Part shown: piece by piece, positions 10,621 through 21,117 of the stretch | Layout: each line of letters begins with the position of its first letter | Position numbering within the stretch: the first letter of the stretch is position 1 | Assembly (NCBI GenBank): GCA_918807975.1 | Contig: OU964918.1 | Span: forward strand, 1,674,001 to 1,738,000 | Direction: 5' to 3' | Origin: Aplidium turbinatum | Taxonomy: Eukaryota; Chordata; Ascidiacea; Aplousobranchia; Polyclinidae | Length of the DNA: 64,000 bases | Notes under the pieces: model-generated | Told to the model about the DNA's origin: nothing | Seen by the model: only the letters and a program-made list of their open reading frames with translations | The model's database searches: none | Position numbers and translations under genes: made by a program

Positions 10621-12247
10621 CTTTAAAACTATAGACAATAGCAACGTCATTTAAAGTGGAATAAATTCTTGAATAAAGTTTAGAAAAATTCAAAAAATTT
10701 CAAAGGTGTGAATTACGTAGTTCTTTAGTAATATTGCTTTGAAAAGTACCAAATCCCACCCGACCCCCGTCACAGGACAAACGGTTAAGAACTAAGCAAC
10801 GACTATGCTGCTAAACGTGAAACTGAACTCATTTCTCCAGAAACATCAAAGCTTGTCACAGTATTATTTACATTTTACAGCAAGCAACTAATAAACAAGA
10901 AAATATGCATCTAGTAATGATTTAACAATAATTATAAAACAAGAATAATAAACATCTAGCAAAAAATAAAAGTTATCCACACTTTTTGGAAGTCGGTTGC
11001 AAGATTTTTGTTCTCCAGATCCAAGTCTTAAAATTGGATTTGTGCAAATTTAGAACCTGAAGATAAACTAACTCAAGAAAATATAAAAGAAAAATTACAG
11101 TTTCATTTTCTTCAAAAGTTTGCCAAGAAATTACCCAATAAAATTTCGGAAAAATGTAAAAAAAAGAGACAAGAAGTAGGCTTACAAATGGAAATTTGGT
11201 CGTATAAAAAAGTTACCTGTGTTGGAATGAGATCTGATTAATTATCATTAAAATACAACTTTAAATTTTGCAAATAGATATTTTTGTCATCAATTTGCTT
11301 ATAAAATTGAAAATTGGCTAGTAGCGTAGCTGTATTTTTATAAGCAGTGCTGCCAGACCTTTTTATATTTTGTATTACAACTTGTATCATTAAAACTGCT
11401 TTACTTCTGTAGCTTTAATGCTTCATACAAATAGTAACAAATATAATCTTTCTCCTTGAATTGGTTTTAAATGCTTTAGCGACCATTTTGGTGAAATAAT
11501 CATTTAAATCGCCAAAAATTTATATCACTTGTAATTTTTGCATAACCTTTGGAAATTAAAACTGGAATTGATTGATTAAAGTTTATGTGAATAAATGTAG
11601 TATGTCCAGATGCATTTTAATGTATCTCCATTTTTATTTATTTTTTCTGAATCCTCAAGGTCACACTGAGACGGTTTCCTGTAATTTTTGCTTTGCTGAG
11701 TCTTTTATGACATCACAATTAAGTTTTAAAAATGCGACACTCTCAAGGTAAGAAGTTAAGGAAACTTTTTAAATTTCGTTTGCGTGTTGTAAAAATTAAA
11801 TACCCCTTGTTACAGTTGCAAATGTTGATTGTTGGCCAATTTTTTCTAGGTTTAGTGGCTGTGCATTTTTAAGATAACATTTTCCAAACACTGTTTTATC
11901 AATGCATATTGTACCGTTTGGTTTTGTCTTATTTTCCTTTTTTGTTGGTGTCAAATTTGTGTGTCTACTTTGTCGTTTTCTGTATGTTGGCGCCAGCAAT
12001 GGAAATTGAAGTCTCTCGCAAATGAAAAACAACTCTTTGTTTTACATTTTGGAATCACTCTGAAATCTGTTCCACAGGTGGGTTTCTGACAAAGAGAACA
12101 TGTAAATTTTATTACAATGTGGAAATCTGTTCTGTGGCACTTCGTGCGTTTTCTTGATTCGAATTTCGGGCTAACAATGCTGGTGCTGTGATGAACTAAA
12201 AATCATGTAAATGAAGTGTATAGTGTTTTAGAGTCTTATACTGTAGA
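10621..12247. other. intron sequence, AT-rich, nothing recognised
   Basis: Continuation of the intron between exons 13 and 14. Poly-A/T tracts are frequent; the open frames on either strand show no domain or splice context. Confidence 0.4.
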
Positions 12248-12600
12248 ACAGCGGTTCTTAACTGTTTTTCTCTCACCGACCGGTTTTAAATTGAAAATAG
12301 TGTTGCGGACAGGCAATAAAATAAAACAAAGTTTGACATATAGCCTATGCTTATTCGTATAATTTGTGATATAGGTTTAATGCATTTTACGCTGCGAGTC
12401 GCTTGCCCACAAAACCTGTCAAGAGTCGGAGTCGTTACAAAAAATAGCCCGACTCCGGTTTGATACAAAACTATAAACAATAAAATTTTTGTTCGCAATC
12501 TTTTTTCAAAATATTGTTTCTTGTTCTCCGTATTGAGCGCTACAATTTCACCCGAAAATAGAAGAGTTTATTCTTGTGAGTTATTACAGGAAATCAACTG
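12248..12600. repeat. hAT-like terminus and a dispersed repeat segment
   Basis: CAGCGGTTCTTAACTG at about 12249 resembles the CAGTGGTTCTCAACC terminus of hAT elements (see 48008). From about 12450 to 12600 a segment containing TTGTTTCTTGTTCTCCGTAT is shared with 24050-24175. No opposite end was found, so the element is incomplete or too decayed to bound. Confidence 0.4.
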
Positions 12601-13689
12601 GATCAAGAAATATTTAGGGTCTCTACATAAACAAATACATTAAATGTAAAAACACATGCTGTCTCTTTTTGTCTAGCTTTTTGTACTTTTCTTCACAATG
12701 CAGATTTTAACGACTTATTTCAGCCTGATGTTGCGAGTTCGCTGTGGTAATAGCGATATGCACTAGCTTTCGGAACACAGTTCCCTAGTCATGTGGTATG
12801 ACAAATTTTACTTTTTTTGTTTGGAGCGGTTTGCCTGACCTCAGACCTCTGAACTGTTTTGATAGCAAGTAACATTACCAAAGTTGCTGGGTAAATAGTG
12901 CTAATATTGATTTATTCTACAGTAGTGGAATTTGAAACTACCTAGTAATACGAAGAAAAGCTTCTTATATGAACCAGACAACAATTTGGTGAAAAAAGTG
13001 AAGTTCAAAGGTGTTATTTTTAAAATCATTAAACTAATTGACAATTTTGTAACTCTTTCAATATTTTAATTACCCTCGGCCTAGGATATGACGTTGCGAT
13101 TCTGCTTAAGCTACGATTTAATTAAATTTGGAATTTGTTTTTTTTGAATTTTCCCAAAATTTGGACTTGCAACTAAGGTAGAAAAGTAATGGTTGTTTCT
13201 CGCTATGTCTTGTCGATAATACGAATATAGCCTACGATCAATAGTTCACGTCCGGAAAAAAGAATAAGTGGAGGTACAGCTAACAGCTGAATCAAAGAGT
13301 TATTCACAAAAGAAGTGCACCTTCGATACTCGTTAATGTTTATTTCTGATTTATGGCGCATAATGATCAGTTTTTACGTGTGAAAACATAACAAAGCAGA
13401 AGCCAACAAGCACACTTTGTCTGATTGTGCAGCAAACTTGTTTGGCGGCCGTGTTGGGAAGGCTGTTTGGTCGTTGTCACAAACACTGCCAGTAGCCTAA
13501 TAAATAATTCGTTTAAGCAAATATGGCTATTTTTTGGTATTTAAATGAAACACTTGCGGTCTCTTAAAACTACTTAGCGGTCACCCAAACCAAACCTTAA
13601 AAAACAACCTGGCAGTATCAACTACATCTAATCAGGTTGCTTACAGTAAAATTTGTTTTTGTTTTGCAACGTCATTGATCAAGCAATTC

Positions 13690-13810
13690 GTTTTTTCAAG
13701 GCTTTCGGTACACAAAAAGTGATCTTGATCTACCACGATCTTGATCTACGACGATCTTGATCTTCAACATCACATATTCCTGGTGATCCTGACCTTCAAG
13801 ATCACCAAAA
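13690..13810 (+). repeat. GATCTTGATCT minisatellite
   Basis: Several near copies of GATCTTGATCTACGAC and related ATCTTGATCTTCAAC / GATCCTGACCTTCAAG units of 15-18 bp follow one another. Simple local slippage repeat in the intron, close to exon 13. Confidence 0.55.
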
Positions 13811-14119
13811 CTGTTCCAAAACCACCAATTTGATCAAGTGTTCTCCCAACCCGTATCAAGCTTTTTGCGACACGGTACTGGGTCGCGACTCGGTGGTTTG
13901 GTTGTTTTGTTTAAAACAAAAGTTTTTAAGCCAAAGCATCAGTTGCAAATACAATAGTCTGGTGTTCCATTGTAGGACTCTTATGGGAATTTTAGCATGT
14001 AATAATGTTAATTTTAACATTGGCACAAAGCAATTAGTGTAAATAACTAAAAAAACTGAAAAAATACTTTTAATTTTAGCTTTGTGAAAAATTTAACCAG
14101 TTACCAAACATAATCTCAC

Positions 14120-14265
14120 CGAGAAAACGCTCTTGTGAAGCTTGCAGAGGAGTACTTGCCATGGCCAAGCATTTTTAGCCGCATAATTTCCACCGACGAC
14201 TCTCCCAACAGTAACTCGGTTCCTAATGTTGCCAACGTCTCCAGCTTGGCCACATTCGGTGAGTT
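14120..14265 (-). CDS. CFB: factor B-like exon 13: start of serine protease domain
   Basis: A 146 bp exon (phase 1 to 0), acceptor TTCATTTAG, donor GTGAGA. It encodes LTECGQAGDVGNIRN, then RVTVGRVVGGNYAAKNAWPW and QVLLCKLHKSVFS. RVVGG plus PWQV is the canonical zymogen cleavage site and N-terminus of a chymotrypsin-fold protease; vertebrate factor B lacks such a site and is instead cut before the vWA domain by factor D. The ECG at the start probably supplies the Cys that tethers the chain. Confidence 0.87.
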
Positions 14266-14417
14266 CTAAATGAAGGCGGAAGACTAACACTATCTGAGTC
14301 ACAATGCTACAGTAAACCAGGGCCATGGATTTGAAGTGCAGTGTGAAGTGAGTCAGAGTCGGAAGGTTTTGGCGTGTTCGGGGTATGAGTCGTTAAAAAA
14401 GGGCAACTTCGGCTTAA

Positions 14418-14745
14418 CCCTTACGAGGTTGGGCTCCTTGGAGTCTTGCTCAGTTTGGGGGGGGGGGGCTGTCGATTCTTCCTATGCTTTAGGAGTGATA
14501 TCTCTGTTATTTTTTAAGGTACGGCTTCAAACTTTGGGATTCACTTTGTAAAATTATTCACGCTGAGCATATCCGAAAATTTAACCTATGTGAATTTTAG
14601 AACTGCTCATAGACGTTGAAATGTTGAGGTGACTTATGACTTTTGGATTATTTTGCGATTAAAGCAATTGTAGCGTGAGTTTACACATTATTTCTTGGTA
14701 GAGTAATAAAGAACATGCATTGCCAATGTTGTGATTAAATTTTTT
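14418..14745 (+). repeat. MITE family with CCCTTWGAAGG ends, half copy
   Basis: TTAA at 14414-14417 is followed by CCCTTACGAGGTTGGGCTCC, a run of 12-13 G, and blocks such as TTTAGGAGTGATATCTCTG and CACGCTGAGCATATCCGAAA. The whole stretch matches, in inverse orientation, 49650-49979. The second half of the element is absent, so this is a truncated insertion just upstream (transcriptionally) of exon 13. Confidence 0.65.
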
Positions 14746-16160
14746 TTACATAATCTCAGTTTGAATCTATATTTTTCATGCAAAATAATAACTTTTCCCA
14801 CGCTCAAAATAAAGCTCGCTTCTTGACTAAAAGAACAATGCTTCATCAATTACATGCAGTAATGAGATTTCTGAACGCGTGTCATACCAATTTGGATTAT
14901 GATCTTGTGACCTCGGTTCCAAGAACAGCAACTCTTACGCTTTATTAACAAATGTAGACCAGCTGAAGAAGCAGGGTGGCGTTTATCAAATACTATTATG
15001 TAATCCACGAAACGAATGGAAGATCATGCAACAAAAAAGCGGTTTAAATGCAATGTATTGTAGTTGCAACAGCGTCTCTCAATGTAAGTTCAATGTGAAC
15101 TCGGCTACATACAAGGCTAGTACTAGGAGTAAGATTACCCGATAAAGTCGATGATGCTTTACATAAACAGAAGTCAGAAAGAAATTCAAAATAAAACAGT
15201 TACGGTTCATTAATTAACAGAACGTCACAACGCTTTTCATCAAAAGGAAAATCTGTAATGCCTCGGGTCATTTTCTTGTGGATTCAATAAGCTCTCTAAG
15301 ATTCATATGCCACACACTAAAATCCAAACAATATTTAGATTTATTCAAAGTAGTATTTATTATGCGTCAAATCATTGTGAACCTGGAGAAATACTTTACA
15401 AAGAATTAGCTGCCTTTTTTTTTTTGCCTAATGGGCGTTTATGCGATAAAAATGTCAGTTTGGCAGCAAAATATTGATTAGTATTTTGATTTGGTTACAG
15501 CAATACCGGACTGCAGCAATTGGCACAAGGCTCTTGCAGCAACGTTTTTCAACTTGATTCAATGGTAAAGCAACCTGTGTTCTGTCAGGTTATGTACACA
15601 CAAATTCAGAAATATTTAAGAATATGCAATGAGGCACATTGAAATTACAAGTGGCTGCACATTTACAGTTCGATAATACGAGAAATTGAATACAACGCTA
15701 ATACAATCATTTCGACGTGGATTCAACATTGCAAGACGATGTAAACATGCGCGGGTTTGCAATTAGATTACTTCTCTTCTGTCCTTGTTTGTATAAAAGT
15801 CATAAAATCAGTCGTTGTATCCGTGCTAAAATTCAGCTATGCTCAAACCGCATTATATTGATATTTTCTAAATAGAAAATGGATTTATAAAATATGAATA
15901 CAATACTGTTTCAGCATATAAAAATGCTGAATTTTACATCGAGTATTACGATTAGTTTTATGACCCACTTTTTATACAAAAAAGGATAGATGATTTTGAT
16001 AAGCAATCTAATTGCAAAACCGCACATGTTTACAAGTATTCAACGTCTTGATATGTTGAATCAACGTAAAAATAGCTATCTGTCTAATAAAAAAAAAAAA
16101 GGAAAATCTCTCATTGAGCTCCGCGTTTTATTTAGGCTGTGGTTGAAGCCAAAGTTTATA
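14746..16160. other. intron sequence with two copies of a palindromic ATTGATTCAACGT-type motif
   Basis: No coding feature. Two degenerate copies of the dispersed motif occur, around 15720 (GTGGATTCAACATTGCAAGACG) in part, and 16040-16065 (CAACGTCTTG...GTTGAATCAACGT). The rest is AT-rich and unremarkable. Confidence 0.4.
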
Positions 16161-16169
16161 AAACCGCAA

Positions 16170-17871
16170 TCATTCAAATAGTTTATTCTGCCCAAAAGCA
16201 AACTTGACATACTCGTATGGAATGTGCAGGGCATAAAGGCTTTTCACAGCATTGACATTGGCCACGGTTTTTTGGTAGTTTATTTTTTGTGGCTTTGGCA
16301 CCTTCTCAATAAGCAAACGCAGTAGTTGTCCACCGTGGGGACTTCGCTTTGCACGTGAATAAACCAACCCATCCTTTGGTCGATGATATCGGTGCCACCC
16401 TTTGTGAAGTCGTAAAGCTTATACAAGCCTGGCTTCTTTTTGCCGTCATCCTTGGTAATCCCCAATAGAGGTTGCATGGTCGTCAACATCAACACATTCC
16501 GCATGCCAGAATTCTTCGTTTTTACTACATAAGAATGTAGGCTGAGATCAGCCTCACTCGTCTGCCAATAAATTTCGTACGAAGATTTCTCCCTACCACT
16601 CACTTGCTTCACTTCCAGGGGTATTCCTCTACGTATAGCGTTGAGGGTTCCAGCTGACGTTATACCCCTGTCAAGCAACCACTGCGCGAGTGGTATGGAG
16701 GTGTAAAAGCGGTCATACAAAATATTCCGACCTTGAAGGTCACCGTGTTGTTCCAGGCTCATCACCATTCCTTTTACCAGTTCTTCTGTTCCACAAACGT
16801 AAAAATTAAATGGCTCTTCCTTCGGTTTACCTGAATAGACCGATGCCGCAAATGTGTATGGGAATCTGCTGGCGTTTACCGACTTGAACCGAAGGCCATA
16901 TTTCGCAGGCTTGTTTGGATTGCTTGAAGGCAATTTGTGTCCTCATGGGGTATAGCGTTTTGTCCAACGACAAGTAGTCACCTGGAATGACATGTTTGCC
17001 GCAGTTTTCGTTAAACATTTCGAAAACGATTCGAAATGCGGCCAACCGGTCATTCTTCCAACGTTGCGGCCTAGTATTTTGGTCGTCGAACGAAATGTTC
17101 GAAAATAAAAATTTAAAGCGGTTCTTGCTCATTGTTGCACTAAACACGGGATGTCCTTGCAGTTGATTGAACAATACATCCGTGGAATGACCAGCCTGTC
17201 CTAAAAGCCCCCGAAAATACTCCAATTCAACAAAGGCCAGCATCTCCTCGTTGTTGGTTGGGCCAAAATAGCAGTACCTGCTGTCATCTAAAATTCTCTC
17301 TGGCAATTGAGAAATGAGTGTGGCAATTGTTCTATTTCTTTCTTGAACAATAATGTTCAAAATGTTTAAAAAAAAAAATAGTTCCCATGCTTGCCGAGGG
17401 GTCTTGGCTTCTTTGGCTTCTCTTCTAACACCAATCGGGCCAGATATAATGTTATCCCGGCCCCTTCTCCCATTGTGCACCGGTCTCGCATTAGACCAAG
17501 TAATGCTGACGCCGCCCTCTTGTCTGTTCTTTGGCTTTTCTACAAAAGTTGTATAAGACTTCAGTGTGTCAGGAAAACTCAACAGCATCGTAGTTGTTCA
17601 TGTCGAGATAGGAATCTATGCTGTTCACCAGTCTTTTCGATGTTATAATCCGTCGTGGTGGCGCAAACTCCGGTTGAACATCGCCCATGGAAGGTAACTG
17701 GTCGTCAATCTCGATCGGAATCGCTGTTGCGGAAGTTGACGGAGAAGAATCCGCTTCTTCATCTGAATCGGAGTGCCATAAATCATCCAAATCATCCGCC
17801 TGGCTTTCGTCGTCAGAATCCAGTAAAACATGTTGCAATATTTCTTCAGCACTGAATCCTTGCCTTGCCAT
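16170..17871 (-). pseudogene. piggyBac-type transposase, decayed
   Basis: Starting at the ATG 17871 the minus strand encodes an acidic N-terminus (DSDDESQADDLDDLWHSDSD) typical of piggyBac transposases, then the core: YFRGLLGQAGHSTDVLFNQL-type helix near 17200, SLDKTLYPMR (first catalytic Asp) near 16960, NILYDRFYTSIPLA (second Asp) near 16720 and GGTDIIDQRMG (third Asp) near 16390. The frame changes near 17580, 16900 and 16350, so it cannot make a functional enzyme. It ends at 16170 after LYALHIPYEYVKFAF, without the Cys-rich C-terminal finger. No TTAA-flanked terminal repeats could be assigned; family membership is from the three-Asp layout. Confidence 0.85.
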
Positions 17872-18458
17872 GTTTTATTTAAAAGTGAAAAAGACGTAAT
17901 TTTTTTAATAATGGCGTTGAAATACTAAAGAAAATGTATAATGAAACAAATTGTTAGTCCCATAGAAACTAGTTAGAAAAAAACTGTTACACATAATTAT
18001 AAAAATCGAGAATAAATCAAAACTTTGCAATATCGTCAGACTAATAAAATAATGGCGTAACTCATTTTTTCTTGTTTTGAGATAATCGAAAAAAACTGTC
18101 TACGCGGTTGTTTTTATCATATTTATTGTACAGTTAAACGAAAATAGCATGTCGATGCAAGTACAATGAGCATGTATACTTTGATTTTTTTCATTTTGCA
18201 TCCCATAATGGGCTGGCATGACTTAGGCCATTTTCTGAATGCACTGACATGACTTAGGCCATTTGATATTTTGACTATCAATATGAGTTTTTTAACGGTG
18301 ACATAATAACAGTGATAATACGACTAGAATTAACAAGAAAATCCATAATAGCAACTCCAATCTAACGATAGGAGTTATATTTCGTGCTAGACTGCATATT
18401 TCGCCCAAAAACAGTTCACAGTTGGCAAGACAAGCTGAATAAATTATCAGTAATGAGG

Positions 18459-19200
18459 CTAATTATCAAAAAAGGAGTGGCACAATGTTGGCATAACATG
18501 TTTCCTAGATTGGAGATCATTGTATTTCCTCAATTTGATTGGAAGATGGCTTGAAAAAATAGGAATCCATTTAATGTCGTTTAAGTTTGTTTGTGACCGC
18601 TGTGGAAGATCCTCCCACTGTGCAGCCTCACATAATGGGACCTTGTACAATGCCTTTCCACTGCTTTCATGATTTCGGCCTATAAGATCATGAACCGTGG
18701 GATCTTCAGCTTTCTTTCCAGGCCTAATACTCAACAACCATCATCCATCGATTTTCATAAAATCACTGTGTTGCATCCTCTGTACATTGTTGGGATGCGG
18801 TCTGATCTTGGCATTCTGGATGATAATTTCGTAATCTCTCGTCGTAAAAATGTTGTTTACCAATTTTCACTCGATAGTACTGTGCAATGTGCATGCTATC
18901 GCACTCCATTTGAGTGTGACCAGCCACGAGGTCCTTCTGAGTAATAGTGATGTCATGCTTCCATGCAAGGGCATAGTAGGCACTAGAGACATTAGAGTTA
19001 CTATTTTGATATTCACACCCATCACTCCACTTTCTGTTTCATTCCAAATAGAGCAATAAGCATCTTTTGATTCAAGATTGAATAGTGTAAAATTGTGTAC
19101 CTGCAGCTTGGTTTTATAGTAGGCTACATACTGCTTGCCTTAGTTTTAGGACACAGAAATACAGCCTGTAAATCCATTGTCCATACGGATTTCACTGTGC
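18459..19200 (-). pseudogene. transposon protein relic (TMDLQAVFLCPKT / GHTQMECDS type)
   Basis: Minus-strand frames give TMDLQAVFLCPKTKASSM near 19165, YYKTKLQVHNFTLFNLESK near 19105, a YQNSNSNV block near 19010, DLVAGHTQMECDSMHIAQYY near 18920 and SIRPGKKAEDPTVHDL near 18710. These are consecutive conserved blocks of a protein widely found in insect, cnidarian and tunicate genomes as a transposon product. Several frame changes separate them, so the copy is dead. Because the coding blocks lie inside the TIR pair 18033-21117, this is likely its own protein, its N-terminal part interrupted by the LINE insertion. Confidence 0.7.
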
Positions 19201-19833
19201 TAGCGGACTCTTTGTCTTCGTCTTCTCATCTCAAGCTTCATTCTTCAACTTGATATGGTCATCGTATTGTTCCTTGGTAATAATACTGTATTTGAATGAA
19301 ACACACACGTCGCACTGACCCTTTTACGTGGTATGAACAGAGCACCCGGCAGCCCGTTGCAACCAGTTCCCCTGAAGCTGCACGTTTCGATTTTATTGGG
19401 CCGCATTGGACATGAAGCTGGCCAAGAGTGTGTGCGTAGCCCTCGCGTAGTTACGACCACCGTAAATAAACATACAAGCAAATGGCCTGAATTGTTTCAA
19501 TTTGGACCTGGAACAAACAAAGCCCAATGGCAATGATATCACGGGTAACGGGGACAGGCGTGGTAGAGTTGGAAGCCTCCAGCCCGGTTTCACATATTGG
19601 CGGCGGATCTATGATAATCGTCTTCCAGTGCCTTTTGCCCACGTATTTTCCATCACAGACTGGGCCTCCAAAGCCACATACGACATCACCATCCAAACTC
19701 AATTTGAAGATCAACCAATGCTCGGACACGAGCTGGAGCCGACGATGAAAACGTAGAAGTTCTCATTATGAAATACTTCCCTAAAATAGGCTGTGCTCCA
19801 TGGTAGTATTCCTGATGATTCAGCAAGCTCTTT

Positions 19834-20231
19834 AGCTTGTGGATAAGAACTTCAGCTGCATGGAGACATGGGCCCAGGAATGGAACGAGCTGCCACATAT
19901 CCCTCCCCAGTTTTCAGTTATACCAGCGCTCTCCATCCCTCCTTGAGCAGACCTCTCAAGAAAGGCATGGGTCACATTGAACAGGATCAGATGTGACGTT
20001 AGCTGCACTGGAGCTAATCTGTTTAGGTGGGGGTTGCATAATACGCCGCCCGATATGTGTCTGCGGAGCGGTAGAACAAACAATGCAACACATACTCCAC
20101 GAATGTCCCATCTTACGGCCCCCAAGTAAAATCATTGGTATTCGACAACTGGACTCAACTACCGTATCATGGCTGCACGATGAGGCATTGCCAATCTAAG
20201 CTACTACAAGTCAAACGAGAGAAGAAGAAGA
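19834..20231 (+). mobile_element. 5'-truncated LINE 3' end with 12 bp target duplication
   Basis: The plus strand encodes the C-terminal end of a LINE ORF2: WAQEWNELPHIPPQFS, AWVTLNRIRCD, then CGAVEQTMQHILHECPI and TTVSWLHDEALPI, followed by a GAA-rich tail. AGCAAGCTCTTT occurs at 19822-19833 and again at 20232-20243, a 12 bp target site duplication of target-primed integration. The insertion lies inside the TIR transposon, so it is younger than that element. Confidence 0.85.
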
Positions 20232-21117
20232 AGCAAGCTCTTTGTATTGCCGATGAAGTTGGGTTATGGTATAGTTCCAGAGTACAAGAATTTCTTCTTT
20301 CTGTACATTGTGACCTTTCTACAGTAATGGGAATCTACAGTAGGCAAGTCATTGAGAAATTTCGCCAAAAAGTGATTTTCCTCTTTTCCCATTTTGGCAC
20401 ATTTAAGCTACCTACACATAAAAGTCAATTCAAACGTTTTGAAATCTATGTTTTTCTATGTTCTCCTTCTCCCATCTGTGAAACTCAAGAATGATGGCGA
20501 AGAACTCAGCAACGAGCTTATGAAGTCGCTAAGTGTGATATTAAGATGAGAATTAATTAGGTACCGTATCCAACAATAGCTTGCTACAAAAACCTGACAT
20601 GGGTACGAGAAGACTCCGAGAAACGGCGCATTGAGAAGATCTGACCTGTATCACAGTGTGAGGTGATAAGTCGCACTACCAGAGTGCTAGAAAAAGGAAG
20701 CTTCTCAAAAAAACAGAGAGAAAACAGATTGATTTAAGTAGGGTGGTTACTTGAAAATGGCCAAGATTACGATACCTAGAATAGAAAAAACATAATTATT
20801 TTGTGTTAAATTAATCGTCTAGCCTTGTGATGAAATGGAAGCTCTATTTCTGTACAATTGAGATCGTCGTCTTCTGACCATCTGCTCTGTTGGAGGAAAG
20901 CTTTACTTCCAGCAAACGATTAAAAGGATTTGTAAAATGGCCTAAGTCATGCGTTTAAGTTAGGCCATTTGACATTTTTACGAAAATACCACTTTCCCGT
21001 TAACGTAGGTCTTAGAAAATTATGTGGCAGATGCGCTACATTTTAGGGACCTACAAAACACTAATATCTCAATTTCGTCAAAAAGTGAGTTACGCCATTA
21101 TTTTATTAGTCTGACGA

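Larger units (their letters stand above)
18033..21117. mobile_element. 3.1 kb DNA transposon with terminal inverted repeats, TA target site
   Basis: TCGTCAGACTAATAAAATAA (18033 on) is repeated in inverse at 21117 leftward, identical for about 34 bp, with weaker similarity beyond. TA flanks both ends (18031-18032 and 21118-21119). Subterminal copies of GACTTAGGCCATTT occur at both sides (18228 and 18256; 20937 and 20963, inverted). Inside, the minus strand codes for a relic transposon protein (see 18459-19200) and a LINE fragment is inserted at 19834-20231. The superfamily is not known to me; TA duplication would fit Tc1/mariner-like integration. Confidence 0.8.

Noticed and set aside
17353-17899. 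Plus-strand frames opposite the piggyBac relic
   Set aside because: They are shadows of the minus-strand transposase, which has clear catalytic blocks.
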